Source: an uncultured Prevotellaceae bacterium (GTDB lineage Bacteria > Bacteroidota > Bacteroidia > Bacteroidales > Bacteroidaceae). From it: a DNA stretch of 64,000 nt. Location: the NCBI GenBank assembly GCA_902776195.1, contig CACYPF010000001.1:62001-126000 (forward strand). Reading direction: 5' to 3'. The position numbers and the translations under genes are program-made. Of this stretch, positions 35,005-43,593 are shown in pieces. Every line of letters begins with the position of its first letter. Position 1 is the first letter of the stretch. Under the pieces are notes generated by a model. It searched no databases. It saw only the letters and a list, made by a program, of their open reading frames with translations, and was not told the origin of the DNA.

Positions 35005-35727
35005 ATGATTAGTAAAAACCAGATGAAGCTTATCCGTTCTTTGGAATTGAAGAAGAACAGGAAACGGGAGGGACTCTTCGTGGCTGAGGGTCCGAAAGTC
35101 GTCGGTGACCTGCTGCAGGCTGGCTATCGGGCGAGGATGCTCTTCTCGACGACGGAACGTCCTGACGCTGAACTTATCACGGAGGAAGAGCTTCATAAGA
35201 TCAGTTTCCTGCAACACCCGCAGGAGGTTCTTGCCGTCTTCGAGATACCCGCCTCCCACCAGTCAACACTCACCTCCCGACTTTCCCTCGCCCTTGACGG
35301 GATACAGGATCCCGGTAACCTGGGGACCATCATCCGCATTGCCGACTGGTTTGGCATCTCCACCATTTACTGCTCATTGGACACGGCGGATGTCTATAAC
35401 CCGAAGGTGGTGCAGGCGACCATGGGCAGTCTTGCACACGTCCGGGTCGTTTACACGGATTTGTTGGAACTTTTCAAAACTCTCCCGCCCTCCTATCCTA
35501 TCTACGGAACCTTGTTGGACGGGGACAATATTTACGAGCACCAACTGACCGATGAGGGAATCATCGTCATGGGTAATGAGGGTAACGGCATCTCTGCGGA
35601 GGTACGACAGCACATCACGGACAAGCTGCTCATTCCCGATTTCCATACAGACGGACTGCGGGCAGAGAGCCTGAATGTCGCCATCGCCACAGCCATCACC
35701 TGCTCCGAGTTCCGCCGCAGGACATGA
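35005..35727 (+). CDS. SpoU-family RNA 2'-O-ribose methyltransferase
   Basis: 240 residues from the ATG at 35005 (MISKNQMKLIRSL); the 20 upstream residues cover the promoter (TAACTTTG at 34980-34987). Family motifs are 'ALDGIQDPGNLGTIIRIADWFG' (motif 1), 'VMGNEGNGIS' (motif 2) and 'LRAESLNVAIATAI' (motif 3), which build the SAM-binding trefoil knot. N-terminal residues form the substrate-binding L30e-like domain. Target is probably rRNA (RlmB/TrmH-like), but the exact nucleotide is not predictable. Confidence 0.9.
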   Translation: MISKNQMKLIRSLELKKNRKREGLFVAEGPKVVGDLLQAGYRARMLFSTTERPDAELITEEELHKISFLQHPQEVLAVFEIPASHQSTLTSRLSLALDGIQDPGNLGTIIRIADWFGISTIYCSLDTADVYNPKVVQATMGSLAHVRVVYTDLLELFKTLPPSYPIYGTLLDGDNIYEHQLTDEGIIVMGNEGNGISAEVRQHITDKLLIPDFHTDGLRAESLNVAIATAITCSEFRRRT

Positions 35728-35763
35728 AAAAAGGGGCTTCCGTCTTCACAGACAGACACCCCT
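35727..35763 (-). terminator. Intrinsic terminator behind maf / small RNA
   Basis: On the minus strand GGGG (35762-35759) pairs with CCCC (35736-35733); inside, CUGUCU pairs with AGACGG; six U residues follow (35732-35727). The U-run is only on the minus strand, so it ends leftward transcripts. Confidence 0.85.
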
Positions 35764-35802
35764 CGAGGAAAATGATAAATATAGATTAAATTACTAGTTG
35801 TG
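35727..35802 (-). ncRNA. Predicted ~75-nt small RNA in the maf 3' flank
   Basis: A consensus promoter (35808-35839) and a terminator (35727-35763) frame about 75 bases on the minus strand with no start codon and no reading frame. The 5' half is AU-rich and unstructured, the 3' half is the terminator hairpin, a layout common to small regulatory RNAs. It overlaps the methyltransferase stop codon in antisense by one base. The RNA is inferred; it could also simply be the end of the maf operon's 3' untranslated region. Confidence 0.5.
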
Positions 35803-35807
35803 TGATG

Positions 35808-35839
35808 CAAAGGTAGCTAATAATTTTGTAACCACCAAA
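35808..35839 (-). promoter_or_regulatory. Orphan Bacteroidota-type promoter downstream of maf
   Basis: Minus-strand TTTG (35836-35839), 20-base spacer, TACCTTTG (35808-35815). Both boxes match the consensus. It points away from maf, toward the terminator at 35727-35763, with no protein gene between. Confidence 0.75.
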
Positions 35840-35882
35840 TAATCATAGAAAATATTTCAACATTTAACACATACCCGCATCG

Positions 35883-36458
35883 TTAAAAATCTTTCAATGC
35901 CTCATAGATACGCTGGACAGGAAGTCCCATCACATTGAAATAACTCCCATTCATCCCTGTCACACCCACATGCCCTATCCATTCCTGAATACCATAGGCA
36001 CCTGCTTTGTCAAAAGGATGATAATGGTCTATGTAATAGGTAATCTCGCTGTCAGAAAGTGTCTTGAAGGTCACATCTGTCTCTACCGAGAAACAAACCT
36101 GCTTCTCCCGGGTTGTCAAACAGACCCCCGTAATGACCTGATGCGTCTTTCCACTCAGCTCATGGAGCATCGTCTTTGCCTCTCCGGCATCCTTGGGCTT
36201 CCCCATCACCTTCTCTCCCAATATCACGATGGTGTCTGCGGTGATAATCAACTCGTCGGCAGCTATCGACTGCCGGTAGGCTGCCGCTTTTTTCTGGGAG
36301 ATATACCCTGCGATGTCTTTGGTCGGAAGGTCTTGAGGATAACTTTCATCTATTCCGTCTAACACTCTGATTTTAAACGGGATATCAAGACCACCCAACA
36401 GCTCCTTTCGCCTTGGTGAGTTACTGGCGAGGATTATCTGATAACGATCACTTACCAT
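35883..36458 (-). CDS. maf: Maf-family nucleotide pyrophosphatase
   Basis: 191 residues. '[14 protein letters not shown]' is the family's N-terminal signature; 'ITADTIV' with its metal-binding Asp, '[26 protein letters not shown]' and '[10 protein letters not shown]' complete the pattern. Maf proteins hydrolyse non-canonical or modified nucleoside triphosphates, preventing their use. It overlaps the upstream phosphatase gene by seven bases and closes the operon. Confidence 0.93.
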   Translation of the reverse strand: MVSDRYQIILASNSPRRKELLGGLDIPFKIRVLDGIDESYPQDLPTKDIAGYISQKKAAAYRQSIAADELIITADTIVILGEKVMGKPKDAGEAKTMLHELSGKTHQVITGVCLTTREKQVCFSVETDVTFKTLSDSEITYYIDHYHPFDKAGAYGIQEWIGHVGVTGMNGSYFNVMGLPVQRIYEALKDF

Positions 36459-36970
36459 CCGAATGCCCTTTCATCTTGCAACCATTTACCTTGTGCTCTC
36501 AGGGTCTGTTCTATCACATCCCTGCCACACCCATCACCGCCATCTCTGTCACTGACATACAGACTGGCAGCCTTTATTTCACTGCAGGCATCCTTGGGAC
36601 AAACGGGACACCCCACTCTGTTCATCACCTCCAGGTCGGGGATATCGTCTCCCATGAACATGACCTCATCGTCCTTCAGCCCGTGTCTGGCGAGGAAATC
36701 CTCATAAACCTTGATCTTCACGGCGGCACCCAGGTAGATGTCCGTCATGCCCAGTCCCTCATAGCGTTTCCGCACCCCCTCTATCCGGCAGCCGGAGATG
36801 ATGGCGATATTCAGTCCTATCTTCACCGCCAACTGGATGGCATAGCCGTCCTTGATATTCACCGTACGCAACGGGGTACCGTCTATTCCCAGAGAAATAG
36901 TCGACTTACTCAGCACACCGTCCAGGTCGAAGACGATGGCGCGTATCTTCTGCAAATCATAGTTTATCAT
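36452..36970 (-). CDS. kdsC: KdsC-like HAD phosphatase
   Basis: 172 residues. HAD motif I 'VFDLDGVLS', motif II 'IISG', motif III Lys in '[14 protein letters not shown]' and motif IV '[15 protein letters not shown]' match the C0-type 3-deoxy-D-manno-octulosonate-8-phosphate phosphatase, which supplies KDO for lipopolysaccharide. The size and lack of a cap domain agree. No other KDO gene is nearby, so the exact substrate is by family. It overlaps the upstream gene by four bases. Confidence 0.85.
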   Translation of the reverse strand: MINYDLQKIRAIVFDLDGVLSKSTISLGIDGTPLRTVNIKDGYAIQLAVKIGLNIAIISGCRIEGVRKRYEGLGMTDIYLGAAVKIKVYEDFLARHGLKDDEVMFMGDDIPDLEVMNRVGCPVCPKDACSEIKAASLYVSDRDGGDGCGRDVIEQTLRAQGKWLQDERAFGW

Positions 36971-37743
36971 TGGTTTCCTGCTTTTCTATGTATATGTAGT
37001 GACATACGTTCGTAAAGATCTTTCATAACAGGATGGCTTTGCAACAGCTGTGCCTGATGACGGATGACATTCTCGTCATAACGGACGGCAGGACCGGTCT
37101 GAGCCTGCAGGGGATGCAGCTGGTGCACCTTCCGTGCTGTCTCGTCAATCAGAGGCAGCATCACGTCGAAACCCATACCGTGCTCTTCGAGTATCTCGGC
37201 AGCCATGGCATAGCAGTGGTTAGTGAAGTTACAGGCAAAGACGGCGGCAAGATGGAGATATTGCCTGTCGTCGCTCGACAACTCACGGACTCGCTCTGAC
37301 ACACTCTCCGCCAACAGTCTGATCACACCCATAGCCTTGGCATCGTTCGCCTCGATAAAGGTGGGAATCTCCGCAAAGTCGACAAGCCGTTCCTTGGAGA
37401 ACGACTGCATGGGATAGAACACCCCATAGTGGTGTGCCATCCCTTTGAACATCTCCATGGGCATCGAACCGGCGGTATGCATGAACACCTGCGACTCCCT
37501 GCCCTTCGTCACCGCAGGAATCATCCCGGCAAGGGCTGAGTCCTTGATGGAGATGATATAGGCATCAGCCGCCATCGGAAGGTCTTCCGCCTTGTCAACA
37601 GGCTGACCGCCAATGCGTTCCGACAAGGTCTTCGCCGATGACATCGTACGGCTGTACACACAGACAATCTCATGACCTGCCCTCAACAGGCTCTGTCCGA
37701 GGTTGGTGGCAAGTCGTCCCGCCCCTATTAGTACGATCCGCAT
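36967..37743 (-). CDS. Rossmann-fold protein with DUF2520 domain
   Basis: 258 residues. '[22 protein letters not shown]' is a dinucleotide-binding Rossmann motif; the C-terminal half ('[27 protein letters not shown]') matches DUF2520, a ketopantoate-reductase-like helical domain. It is probably an NAD(P)-dependent oxidoreductase of unknown substrate. It begins one base after the nitroreductase stop and overlaps kdsC by four bases. Confidence 0.82.
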   Translation of the reverse strand: MRIVLIGAGRLATNLGQSLLRAGHEIVCVYSRTMSSAKTLSERIGGQPVDKAEDLPMAADAYIISIKDSALAGMIPAVTKGRESQVFMHTAGSMPMEMFKGMAHHYGVFYPMQSFSKERLVDFAEIPTFIEANDAKAMGVIRLLAESVSERVRELSSDDRQYLHLAAVFACNFTNHCYAMAAEILEEHGMGFDVMLPLIDETARKVHQLHPLQAQTGPAVRYDENVIRHQAQLLQSHPVMKDLYERMSLHIHRKAGNQ

Positions 37744-37744
37744 C

Positions 37745-38269
37745 TTAGTATTTGTTCAGATGGACATTCTCCCATTTCAGCTTCTCCTCGTTCTGGGGCT
37801 TGCGCTCGTCAGCCTTGTGACCTACGGCGAGCACACAGAGACACGACAGGTTCTCCGGGATATCCAGCACACCCTGTATCACCGTGTCGGCACTCGTCCC
37901 GTCACTCAGTCCCCTGCCACGCATCTGTATCCAACAGGTGCCCAGTCCCAGTTCCTCAGCCTGGTACTGCATCGAGATGGCTGCGATAGAACCGTCCTCC
38001 ACCCAGCAGTCGTTCTGCATCGGGTCACCAAGTACGACGATGGCAAGGGGGGCACCCTTCAGGAACTGTCCTCCCATATCCTTGGCATCCGACAGCTTCT
38101 CCAGGTCCATCTTGTCATCGACCACCACAAACTGCCAGGCACGCTGTCCCTTGGAGGTGGGTGACATCAGTCCTGCACGGAGGATCGTCTTCACATCCTC
38201 ACCGTCTATCTCTTCCTCTGTAAACTTACGATGCGAGCGGCGCATCTGCACTAATTCCTTGAAATCCAT
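37745..38269 (-). CDS. Nitroreductase-family FMN protein
   Basis: 174 residues from the ATG at 38269 ('MDFKELVQMRRSHRKF'), the usual family start; the 42 residues upstream cover the promoter region. The FMN-binding 'RRSHRKF' and 'LMSPTSKGQRAWQFVVV', plus 'EELGLGTCWIQMRGR', support the call. Members reduce nitro compounds, quinones or enones with NAD(P)H. First gene of the Rossmann/kdsC/maf operon. Confidence 0.9.
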   Translation of the reverse strand: MDFKELVQMRRSHRKFTEEEIDGEDVKTILRAGLMSPTSKGQRAWQFVVVDDKMDLEKLSDAKDMGGQFLKGAPLAIVVLGDPMQNDCWVEDGSIAAISMQYQAEELGLGTCWIQMRGRGLSDGTSADTVIQGVLDIPENLSCLCVLAVGHKADERKPQNEEKLKWENVHLNKY

Positions 38270-38342
38270 ATTCGTTCTGTAAATATTTGCGGATGCGAAG
38301 ATACGAATAATTATCCATTTATCCAAGAAAGCGTGGGTTTTA

Positions 38343-38374
38343 TTTGTTTTTTCCCTCTTTTCTTCGTACCTTTG
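38343..38374 (+). promoter_or_regulatory. Bacteroidota-type promoter with no known gene
   Basis: TTTG (38343-38346), 20-base spacer, TACCTTTG (38367-38374), a full consensus match. Transcription would begin near 38381 and enter the small frame at 38415. Confidence 0.75.
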
Positions 38375-38414
38375 CACCCCCGTTTGACAACACAAAGGAA
38401 AAGAAATATATACA

Positions 38415-38558
38415 TTGAAGGGTACGACAATCGGCAGTGTGGATCTCTACAAGCACTATACCCTGGAACTGAACGCAGGGGTGAAAAGCAACTTTAAGAG
38501 TATTCCTCCTAACCCTACACCTGTAAAGGATAATCCCCTTCATTGTAAATCAAATTGA
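38415..38558 (+). CDS. Possible 47-residue protein or gene remnant
   Basis: A frame opening at TTG (38415), 40 bases after a consensus promoter, reads 'GTTIGSVDLYKHYTLELNAG' early on and ends in 'NPLHCKSN' within the first palindrome unit. No ATG is available. The first ~30 codons have the C/G-ending codons typical of real genes here, so it may be the remains of a larger gene whose end was replaced by repeats. I do not recognise the family. Confidence 0.35.
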   Translation: MKGTTIGSVDLYKHYTLELNAGVKSNFKSIPPNPTPVKDNPLHCKSN

Positions 38559-38654
38559 TTTGCAAAGTAAATCAAATTGAATTACTGAGTAAATCAAATT
38601 GAATTACTGAGTAAATCAAATTGATTTGCAGTGTAAACCAAGTTGATTTACAAT
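38545..38654. repeat. Array of five palindromic 22-bp units
   Basis: Units start at 38545, 38567, 38589, 38611 and 38633, with no indels. Each carries a core close to the palindrome AAATCAAATTGATTT (perfect in units 1 and 4; AAACCAAGTTGATTT in unit 5), with centres at 38554, 38576, 38598, 38620 and 38642. Units 2 and 3 are identical. Spacing and palindromic nature mirror the array at 22325-22434, though the sequences differ. Confidence 0.9.
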
Positions 38655-38681
38655 CACTGGAATATAGCAATACGGCATTCG

Positions 38682-38835
38682 TGGTCATCCTTGTCCTTGT
38701 CACCCTTGTCACCTCGTTGTTACCGTAATACTTTGTTTTTCAAATAGTTTTGCAAGGCGGCAACGGTTGCAAGGGTAAAAAACTTTTATGTATGCGCGCG
38801 CGCGACCCACCTCTCTCCTCTCACCTCTATAACTT
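38682..38835. repeat. Composite repeat: GTCACCCTT units, inverted repeat, CG tract, CTCTCACCT motif
   Basis: In order: three or four imperfect GTCACCCTT units (38682-38715); an imperfect inverted repeat with arms at 38702-38719 and 38761-38776 (ACCCTTG...GTTG); an 18-base alternating pyrimidine-purine tract ending in five CG steps (38787-38804), of a kind able to adopt Z-form; and a CTCTCACCTC motif (38811-38830) also found inside queA. It looks like an assembled intergenic repeat element. Confidence 0.6.
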
Positions 38836-38913
38836 AAACAAAAATACAAAGATTCTTTGGCTAAGGTAAACGTTTCCCAACAACGAAGATACATAAAAAA
38901 ATTCTTATTTTTG

Positions 38914-38945
38914 TTTGGTTAATTGAAATAAATGATGTAATTTTG
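38914..38945 (+). promoter_or_regulatory. Bacteroidota-type promoter of rho
   Basis: TTTG (38914-38917), 20-base spacer, TAATTTTG (38938-38945). Start of transcription near 38952 gives a leader of about 115 bases before the rho ATG, long enough for autoregulation. Confidence 0.82.
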
Positions 38946-39066
38946 CATCCGAATCAGAGAGACATGCCCATGTAAGGCTGTTTTCAATTCACCAAGATGT
39001 TTCCGTTCGAGAAACATTCCCACCCTATTTTCAAACAATATCGAAAACGAATACAGTTTATAGTAT

Positions 39067-40968
39067 ATGTATACGAAGAATGAATTAGAACAAATGGATA
39101 TCCCCCAGTTGATGGAGATAGCCAATGACTTAGGCGTTAAGATATCCCAGGATGACGAGCTGGAAACGGTGATCTATGCCATCCTCGACAAGGCTGCCGA
39201 GGACTCCGCTGCCAATGGCGGAACTGCCAAGCGCAAGCGTACCAGAATTACGAAGAAAGATAATAATAAGGTATATACCGTCAACGGTTCCGAAGGCGAG
39301 AACCTTGACGTGAATGCCACCAAGCCCGGAAAGGAAAAGAAGCCTTCACTCGACTCTCTGTTTGCTGAGGCAGACGCTGCCGAGGCAAAGAAAAAGGAGG
39401 AGCAGAATGAAGACGCTCCTGCCGTAGCGGAGAAGCCCGCTCCCAAGAAGCGTGGAAGGAAATCGAAGAAGGAGCTGGAAGAGATCGCTGCCCGCGAGGC
39501 TGCTGAGGCTGCCGCCAAAGAGGAATCTGCCCCTCAGGAGACTACTAAGGAACCTGAGACAGCACAGCAAACCGAGGCACCGGTGGCTCCTGAGAAAACA
39601 GAGGAGACGCCAAGCAAGAAACAGGGCAATAACCCTGCAGCGGCACAGGATGGTGTTTGGGAAGGCGACCCCGGTGACGGCACAGACTTCATCACCGTCG
39701 TGGACATCCCCATCGAGGACGGTGAGGCAATTCCCACACTGGACATCTTCGACCGTCCGATGTCACAGATGGGCACACCTGCCATGGCACCGGAGATGAA
39801 CAACTATATACCTCCCCGCAGTGCGGCTCCCGTGGAGCGGTACAACTTTGACGACCTGATCTCAGGCAACGGTGTACTGGAGATGCTGCAGGACGGTTAC
39901 GGTTTCCTGCGCTCCAGCGACTACAACTACCTGTCGTCACCCGATGACATCTATGTGAGTCCGCAGCAGATCAAGAGATATGGACTGAAGACGGGTGACG
40001 TGGTGGCATGCACCGTACGTCCTCCCCATGACAACGAGAAATACTTTGCCATGACGGACGTGCAGACCATCAATGGCAGACTGCCACAGGAGGTGCGTGA
40101 CCGTGTCAGCTTCGAGCACCTCACCCCACTCTTCCCCGAGGAGAAATTCACACTCTGCGGCGACCCCGCGACAACGAACCCCTCCGTCCGCATCGTCGAC
40201 CTGTTCTCACCAATCGGTAAAGGACAGCGCGCACTGATTGTCGCTCAGCCAAAGACGGGTAAGACCATCCTCATGAAGGATATAGCCAATGCTATCGCCG
40301 CCAACCACCCCGAGGCATATATCATGATGCTGCTGATTGACGAGCGTCCTGAGGAGGTAACAGACATGGCACGTACCGTCAACGCTGAGGTCATCGCCTC
40401 TACCTTCGACGAGCCTGCCGACCGTCACGTGAAGATTGCCGGCATCGTATTGGAGAAGGCTAAGCGCATGGTGGAGTGCGGACATGACGTGGTCATCTTC
40501 CTCGACTCTATCACCCGTCTGGCACGTGCCTATAACACGGTAGCGCCAGCAAGTGGAAAGGTGCTGACTGGTGGTGTCGACGCTAATGCCCTCCAGAAGC
40601 CCAAGCGGTTCTTCGGTGCCGCCCGTAACATAGAGAACGGAGGATCCTTGACGATTATCGCCACCGCACTGACTGATACAGGCTCTAAGATGGATGAGGT
40701 CATCTTCGAGGAGTTCAAGGGTACCGGTAACTCTGAGTTGCAGCTTGACCGCATGCTTGCCAACAAGCGTGTATATCCTGCCGTCAACCTGGTACAGTCG
40801 TCTACTCGCCGTGATGACCTGTTGCAGGATCAGACCACATTGAACCGTATGTGGATTATCCGCAAGTTCATCGCAGAGATGAATCCTATCGAGGCAATGA
40901 ACACGGTGCGCGACAGACTGGTGCAGACACACTCCAACGAGGAGTTTCTGCTCGCCATGAATGGATAA
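39067..40968 (+). CDS. rho: Transcription termination factor Rho with long N-terminal insertion
   Basis: Rho is the hexameric RNA-dependent ATPase that ends transcription. Its 633 residues exceed the E. coli protein (419) because ~190 residues rich in A, E, K and P (about 48-240, '[20 protein letters not shown]') lie between the SAP-like start and the RNA-binding domain ('[20 protein letters not shown]'). The ATPase core has Walker A '[12 protein letters not shown]', '[13 protein letters not shown]', '[13 protein letters not shown]' and the Q/R loops. In Bacteroides thetaiotaomicron a comparable disordered insertion is known to drive phase separation of Rho. A long leader precedes the gene. 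Confidence 0.96.
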   Translation: MYTKNELEQMDIPQLMEIANDLGVKISQDDELETVIYAILDKAAEDSAANGGTAKRKRTRITKKDNNKVYTVNGSEGENLDVNATKPGKEKKPSLDSLFAEADAAEAKKKEEQNEDAPAVAEKPAPKKRGRKSKKELEEIAAREAAEAAAKEESAPQETTKEPETAQQTEAPVAPEKTEETPSKKQGNNPAAAQDGVWEGDPGDGTDFITVVDIPIEDGEAIPTLDIFDRPMSQMGTPAMAPEMNNYIPPRSAAPVERYNFDDLISGNGVLEMLQDGYGFLRSSDYNYLSSPDDIYVSPQQIKRYGLKTGDVVACTVRPPHDNEKYFAMTDVQTINGRLPQEVRDRVSFEHLTPLFPEEKFTLCGDPATTNPSVRIVDLFSPIGKGQRALIVAQPKTGKTILMKDIANAIAANHPEAYIMMLLIDERPEEVTDMARTVNAEVIASTFDEPADRHVKIAGIVLEKAKRMVECGHDVVIFLDSITRLARAYNTVAPASGKVLTGGVDANALQKPKRFFGAARNIENGGSLTIIATALTDTGSKMDEVIFEEFKGTGNSELQLDRMLANKRVYPAVNLVQSSTRRDDLLQDQTTLNRMWIIRKFIAEMNPIEAMNTVRDRLVQTHSNEEFLLAMNG

Positions 40969-41003
40969 GTAAAATGGAATTAACATATAAAACTAAATAA
41001 GCA

Positions 41004-42284
41004 ATGGAAAGAGACAATGCGATTTTTGAGCTCATTGAGAAAGAGCATCAACGTCAACTGAAAGGTATTGAACTGATTGCGTCTGAGAACTTCGTCAGCG
41101 ATCAAGTCATGGAGGCTATGGGCAGTTATCTGACCAACAAATACGCCGAGGGTTACCCCGGACACCGTTACTATGGCGGCTGTCAGGTAGTAGATGAGGT
41201 GGAGCAACTTGCCATCGACCGTGTCTGCAAACTGTTCGGTGCAGAGTATGCTAACGTGCAGCCTCACTCTGGTGCTCAGGCTAACGCCGCCGTACTGCTT
41301 GCCGTACTGAAGCCCGGTGATACCTTCATGGGTATGAACCTGGATCACGGTGGCCACCTCTCTCATGGTTCTCTGGTGAACACCAGCGGTATCCTCTATA
41401 AGCCCGTAGGCTATAACCTGAACAAGGAAACAGGTCGTGTGGACTATGACGAGATGGAGCGTCTTGCCCTGGAGCACAAGCCCAAACTGATTATCGGTGG
41501 CGGCTCTGCCTACAGCCGTGAGTGGGATTACAAACGGATGCGTGAGATTGCCGACAAGGTAGGTGCCCTGCTGATGATTGACATGGCACACCCCGCAGGA
41601 CTCATCGCCGCAGGTCTGCTCGACAACCCCGTGAAATATGCTCATATCGTGACCTCTACCACTCATAAGACACTCCGTGGTCCCCGTGGCGGTATCATCC
41701 TCATGGGTAAGGACTTCGAGAATCCTTGGGGACTGAAGACACCAAAGGGTGTTACCAAGATGATGTCACAGTTGCTGAACTCTGCCGTATTCCCCGGACA
41801 ACAGGGCGGTCCCCTGGAGCATGTCATCGCTGCTAAGGCTGTCGCTTTCGGAGAGGCACTGAAACCCGAGTTCAAGGAGTGGGCTAAGCAGGTACAGAAG
41901 AATGCCAAGGTTCTTGCCGAGGAACTCATCAAGCGTGGCTTCACCATCGTCAGCGGTGGTACAGACAACCACTCTATGCTGGTAGACCTCCGCTCTAAAT
42001 ATCCTGAGCTGACAGGTAAGGTGGCAGAGAACGCTCTCGTTGCCGCAGACATCACTGTCAACAAGAACATGGTGCCTTTCGACAGTCGCTCTGCCTTCCA
42101 GACCAGTGGTATCCGTCTGGGTACTCCCGCCATTACCACCCGTGGTGCGAAGGAAGACCTGATGGTGGAGATTGCCGCTCTCATCGAGGAGGTTCTGAAC
42201 GCCCCCGAGGACGAGCAAGTAATTGCCAGCGTCCGCAAACGTGTCAATGAGCGCATGAAGGACTATCCTTTGTTCGCATACTAA
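41004..42284 (+). CDS. glyA: Serine hydroxymethyltransferase
   Basis: 426 residues, normal length. The PLP enzyme interconverts serine and glycine and charges tetrahydrofolate with a one-carbon unit. '[37 protein letters not shown]' region, 'HSGAQANAA', and '[15 protein letters not shown]' with the PLP-binding lysine are evident. It starts 35 bases after rho and is probably co-transcribed or very close to an own promoter that I could not identify. Confidence 0.97.
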   Translation: MERDNAIFELIEKEHQRQLKGIELIASENFVSDQVMEAMGSYLTNKYAEGYPGHRYYGGCQVVDEVEQLAIDRVCKLFGAEYANVQPHSGAQANAAVLLAVLKPGDTFMGMNLDHGGHLSHGSLVNTSGILYKPVGYNLNKETGRVDYDEMERLALEHKPKLIIGGGSAYSREWDYKRMREIADKVGALLMIDMAHPAGLIAAGLLDNPVKYAHIVTSTTHKTLRGPRGGIILMGKDFENPWGLKTPKGVTKMMSQLLNSAVFPGQQGGPLEHVIAAKAVAFGEALKPEFKEWAKQVQKNAKVLAEELIKRGFTIVSGGTDNHSMLVDLRSKYPELTGKVAENALVAADITVNKNMVPFDSRSAFQTSGIRLGTPAITTRGAKEDLMVEIAALIEEVLNAPEDEQVIASVRKRVNERMKDYPLFAY

Positions 42285-42513
42285 ACAAAGAAATACGGGC
42301 CGTATCGATTCGATCGGGATACTCATCAAATTACATTGAAAACTGAGTTGTCTCTCTGCCAATGGCGGGCCACATCTCCTCGGAGAAGTTGCAAAATCGG
42401 TGGATTACAAAGGTTGAGAGCGCTCTACATCTTTTAACAAAGGAGTTTTCATCACATCCTCGATGCGGCCCTTTTCTTTTTCGTTCATAGTCAAGAGTTC
42501 ATAGTTGAGAGTT
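42285..42513. other. Non-coding gap between glyA and riboflavin synthase
   Basis: 229 bases without a credible gene. Short perfect palindromes are present (ATACGGGCCGTAT at 42292-42304; AGAGCGCTCT around 42417-42426), and the T-rich run near 42472 might end glyA transcripts. It does not show the conserved FMN riboswitch (RFN) pattern that often precedes riboflavin genes. Confidence 0.5.
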
Positions 42514-43116
42514 ATGTTTTCCGGAATCATAGAAGAGTTTGCCACAGTAGTGGCTGTCAAGAAAGACAGGGATAATATCGATTTCACCCTGCGCTGCTCG
42601 TTTGTCGATGAACTGGGTATTGACCAGAGTGTCGCCCATAACGGTGTATGCCTCACTGTGGTCAGCATTCAGGACGGCACCTATACTGTCACCGCCATGA
42701 AAGAGACACTGGACCGCTCAAACCTGGGTCTGCTGCAGGTGGGTGACAAGGTGAATGTGGAGCGTTCGATGCTGATGAACGGACGACTTGACGGACATAT
42801 CGTACAGGGACATGTCGACGAGACAGCCCACTGTATCGCTGTGGAAGATGCTAACGGCTCCACCTACTTCACTTTCGAGTACAAAGAAGACAAGGAGATG
42901 GCGCTGAATGGCTATTTCACAGTGGATAAGGGTTCCGTAACTGTCAATGGCGTCTCCCTTACCGTATGTAATCCTACCAGGAACACCTTCCAAGTAGCAA
43001 TCATCCCATACACCTTCGAGCATACCAACTTCTGCGACATCAAGGTGGGCAGTGTGGTAAACCTGGAATTTGACATCATTGGGAAATATATTGCCAGGCT
43101 ACAACAGCTGAAATAG
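42514..43116 (+). CDS. ribE: Riboflavin synthase, alpha chain
   Basis: 200 residues from 'MFSGIIEE', the near-invariant family start, in preference to the ATG three codons earlier. The protein consists of two similar beta-barrels: 'MFSGIIEEFATV' to ~95 and 'LDGHIVQGHVDET' onward, the duplication that lets the trimer bind two lumazine molecules and disproportionate them to riboflavin. 'SLTVCNP' and the first-barrel 'GVCLTVV' are the paired motifs. No other rib gene is adjacent. Confidence 0.95.
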   Translation: MFSGIIEEFATVVAVKKDRDNIDFTLRCSFVDELGIDQSVAHNGVCLTVVSIQDGTYTVTAMKETLDRSNLGLLQVGDKVNVERSMLMNGRLDGHIVQGHVDETAHCIAVEDANGSTYFTFEYKEDKEMALNGYFTVDKGSVTVNGVSLTVCNPTRNTFQVAIIPYTFEHTNFCDIKVGSVVNLEFDIIGKYIARLQQLK

Positions 43117-43224
43117 GAACATCCCCTATATATAATAAGGTGGAAAGAGGGCTGCACACATCAACGAATTTATCTTTTTTCAAAAAAAAGTGCTAATAAA
43201 TTTTCGTTTCACGCTGAAAATCAG

Positions 43225-43232
43225 TATCTTTG
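43225..43232 (+). promoter_or_regulatory. -7 element of the HU gene promoter
   Basis: TATCTTTG with transcription predicted near 43239, about 50 bases before the ATG. The -33 box is weak (TTTT near 43201). A T-rich stretch upstream may help. Confidence 0.65.
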
Positions 43233-43288
43233 CAGTCCGAAACAGAAAACATCAATACAAGTAAATAAATTTAGAGTAATATATCAAG

Positions 43289-43564
43289 ATGACAAAAGCA
43301 GACATTATCAATAAGATTGTTGAAGACACGGGCCTTGCGAAAAAGGACGTCGCTGCCACAGTGGAGGCATTTATGGAAGAAATTCGTCAGAGCATGGCCG
43401 TACGTAAGGAGAACGTATTTCTGCGTGGGTTCGGAACATTTACCGTGAAACACCGTGCCAAGAAGACAGCACGCAATATCTCCAAGAATACAACACTGGT
43501 GATTGACGCTCACGACTTCCCCGCCTTTAAGCCCGCCAAGAGCTTTATCGCAAAAATGAAATAA
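43289..43564 (+). CDS. hup: HU-family DNA-binding protein
   Basis: 91 residues. 'MTKADIINKIVEDTGLAKKDV', 'NVFLRGFGTFTVKHRAKKTARN' and the arm-tip region fit HU/IHF nucleoid proteins, which bend and compact DNA as dimers. The gene is followed 29 bases later by a tiny basic protein gene, then RNase G, hinting at a unit tied to growth and translation. Confidence 0.94.
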   Translation: MTKADIINKIVEDTGLAKKDVAATVEAFMEEIRQSMAVRKENVFLRGFGTFTVKHRAKKTARNISKNTTLVIDAHDFPAFKPAKSFIAKMK

Positions 43565-43593
43565 AACATTAAACATTTTAAATATACAGAATT

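Larger units (their letters stand above)
38270..39066. other. Repeat-rich gene-poor interval before rho
   Basis: 797 bases holding a consensus promoter, a 47-codon frame, a 22-bp palindrome array, a GTCACCCTT/CG-tract composite repeat and the rho promoter, each listed separately. The rho leader (about 38952-39066) can form a short hairpin, GTTTC/GAAAC at 38999-39015. Nothing else was recognised. Confidence 0.8.

Noticed and set aside
34921-35259. N-terminal extension of the TamL-like gene to 35259
   Set aside because: It would overlap the divergent methyltransferase gene and place 113 residues before a clear lipoprotein signal peptide.
38545-38654. Array considered as a CRISPR
   Set aside because: Repeats adjoin directly with no variable spacers, the unit is 22 bp in total, and no cas genes are present.
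42285-42513. FMN (RFN) riboswitch before ribE
   Set aside because: The conserved AGGGTGAAA / GACCGGCGG-type blocks of the RFN element are not present.
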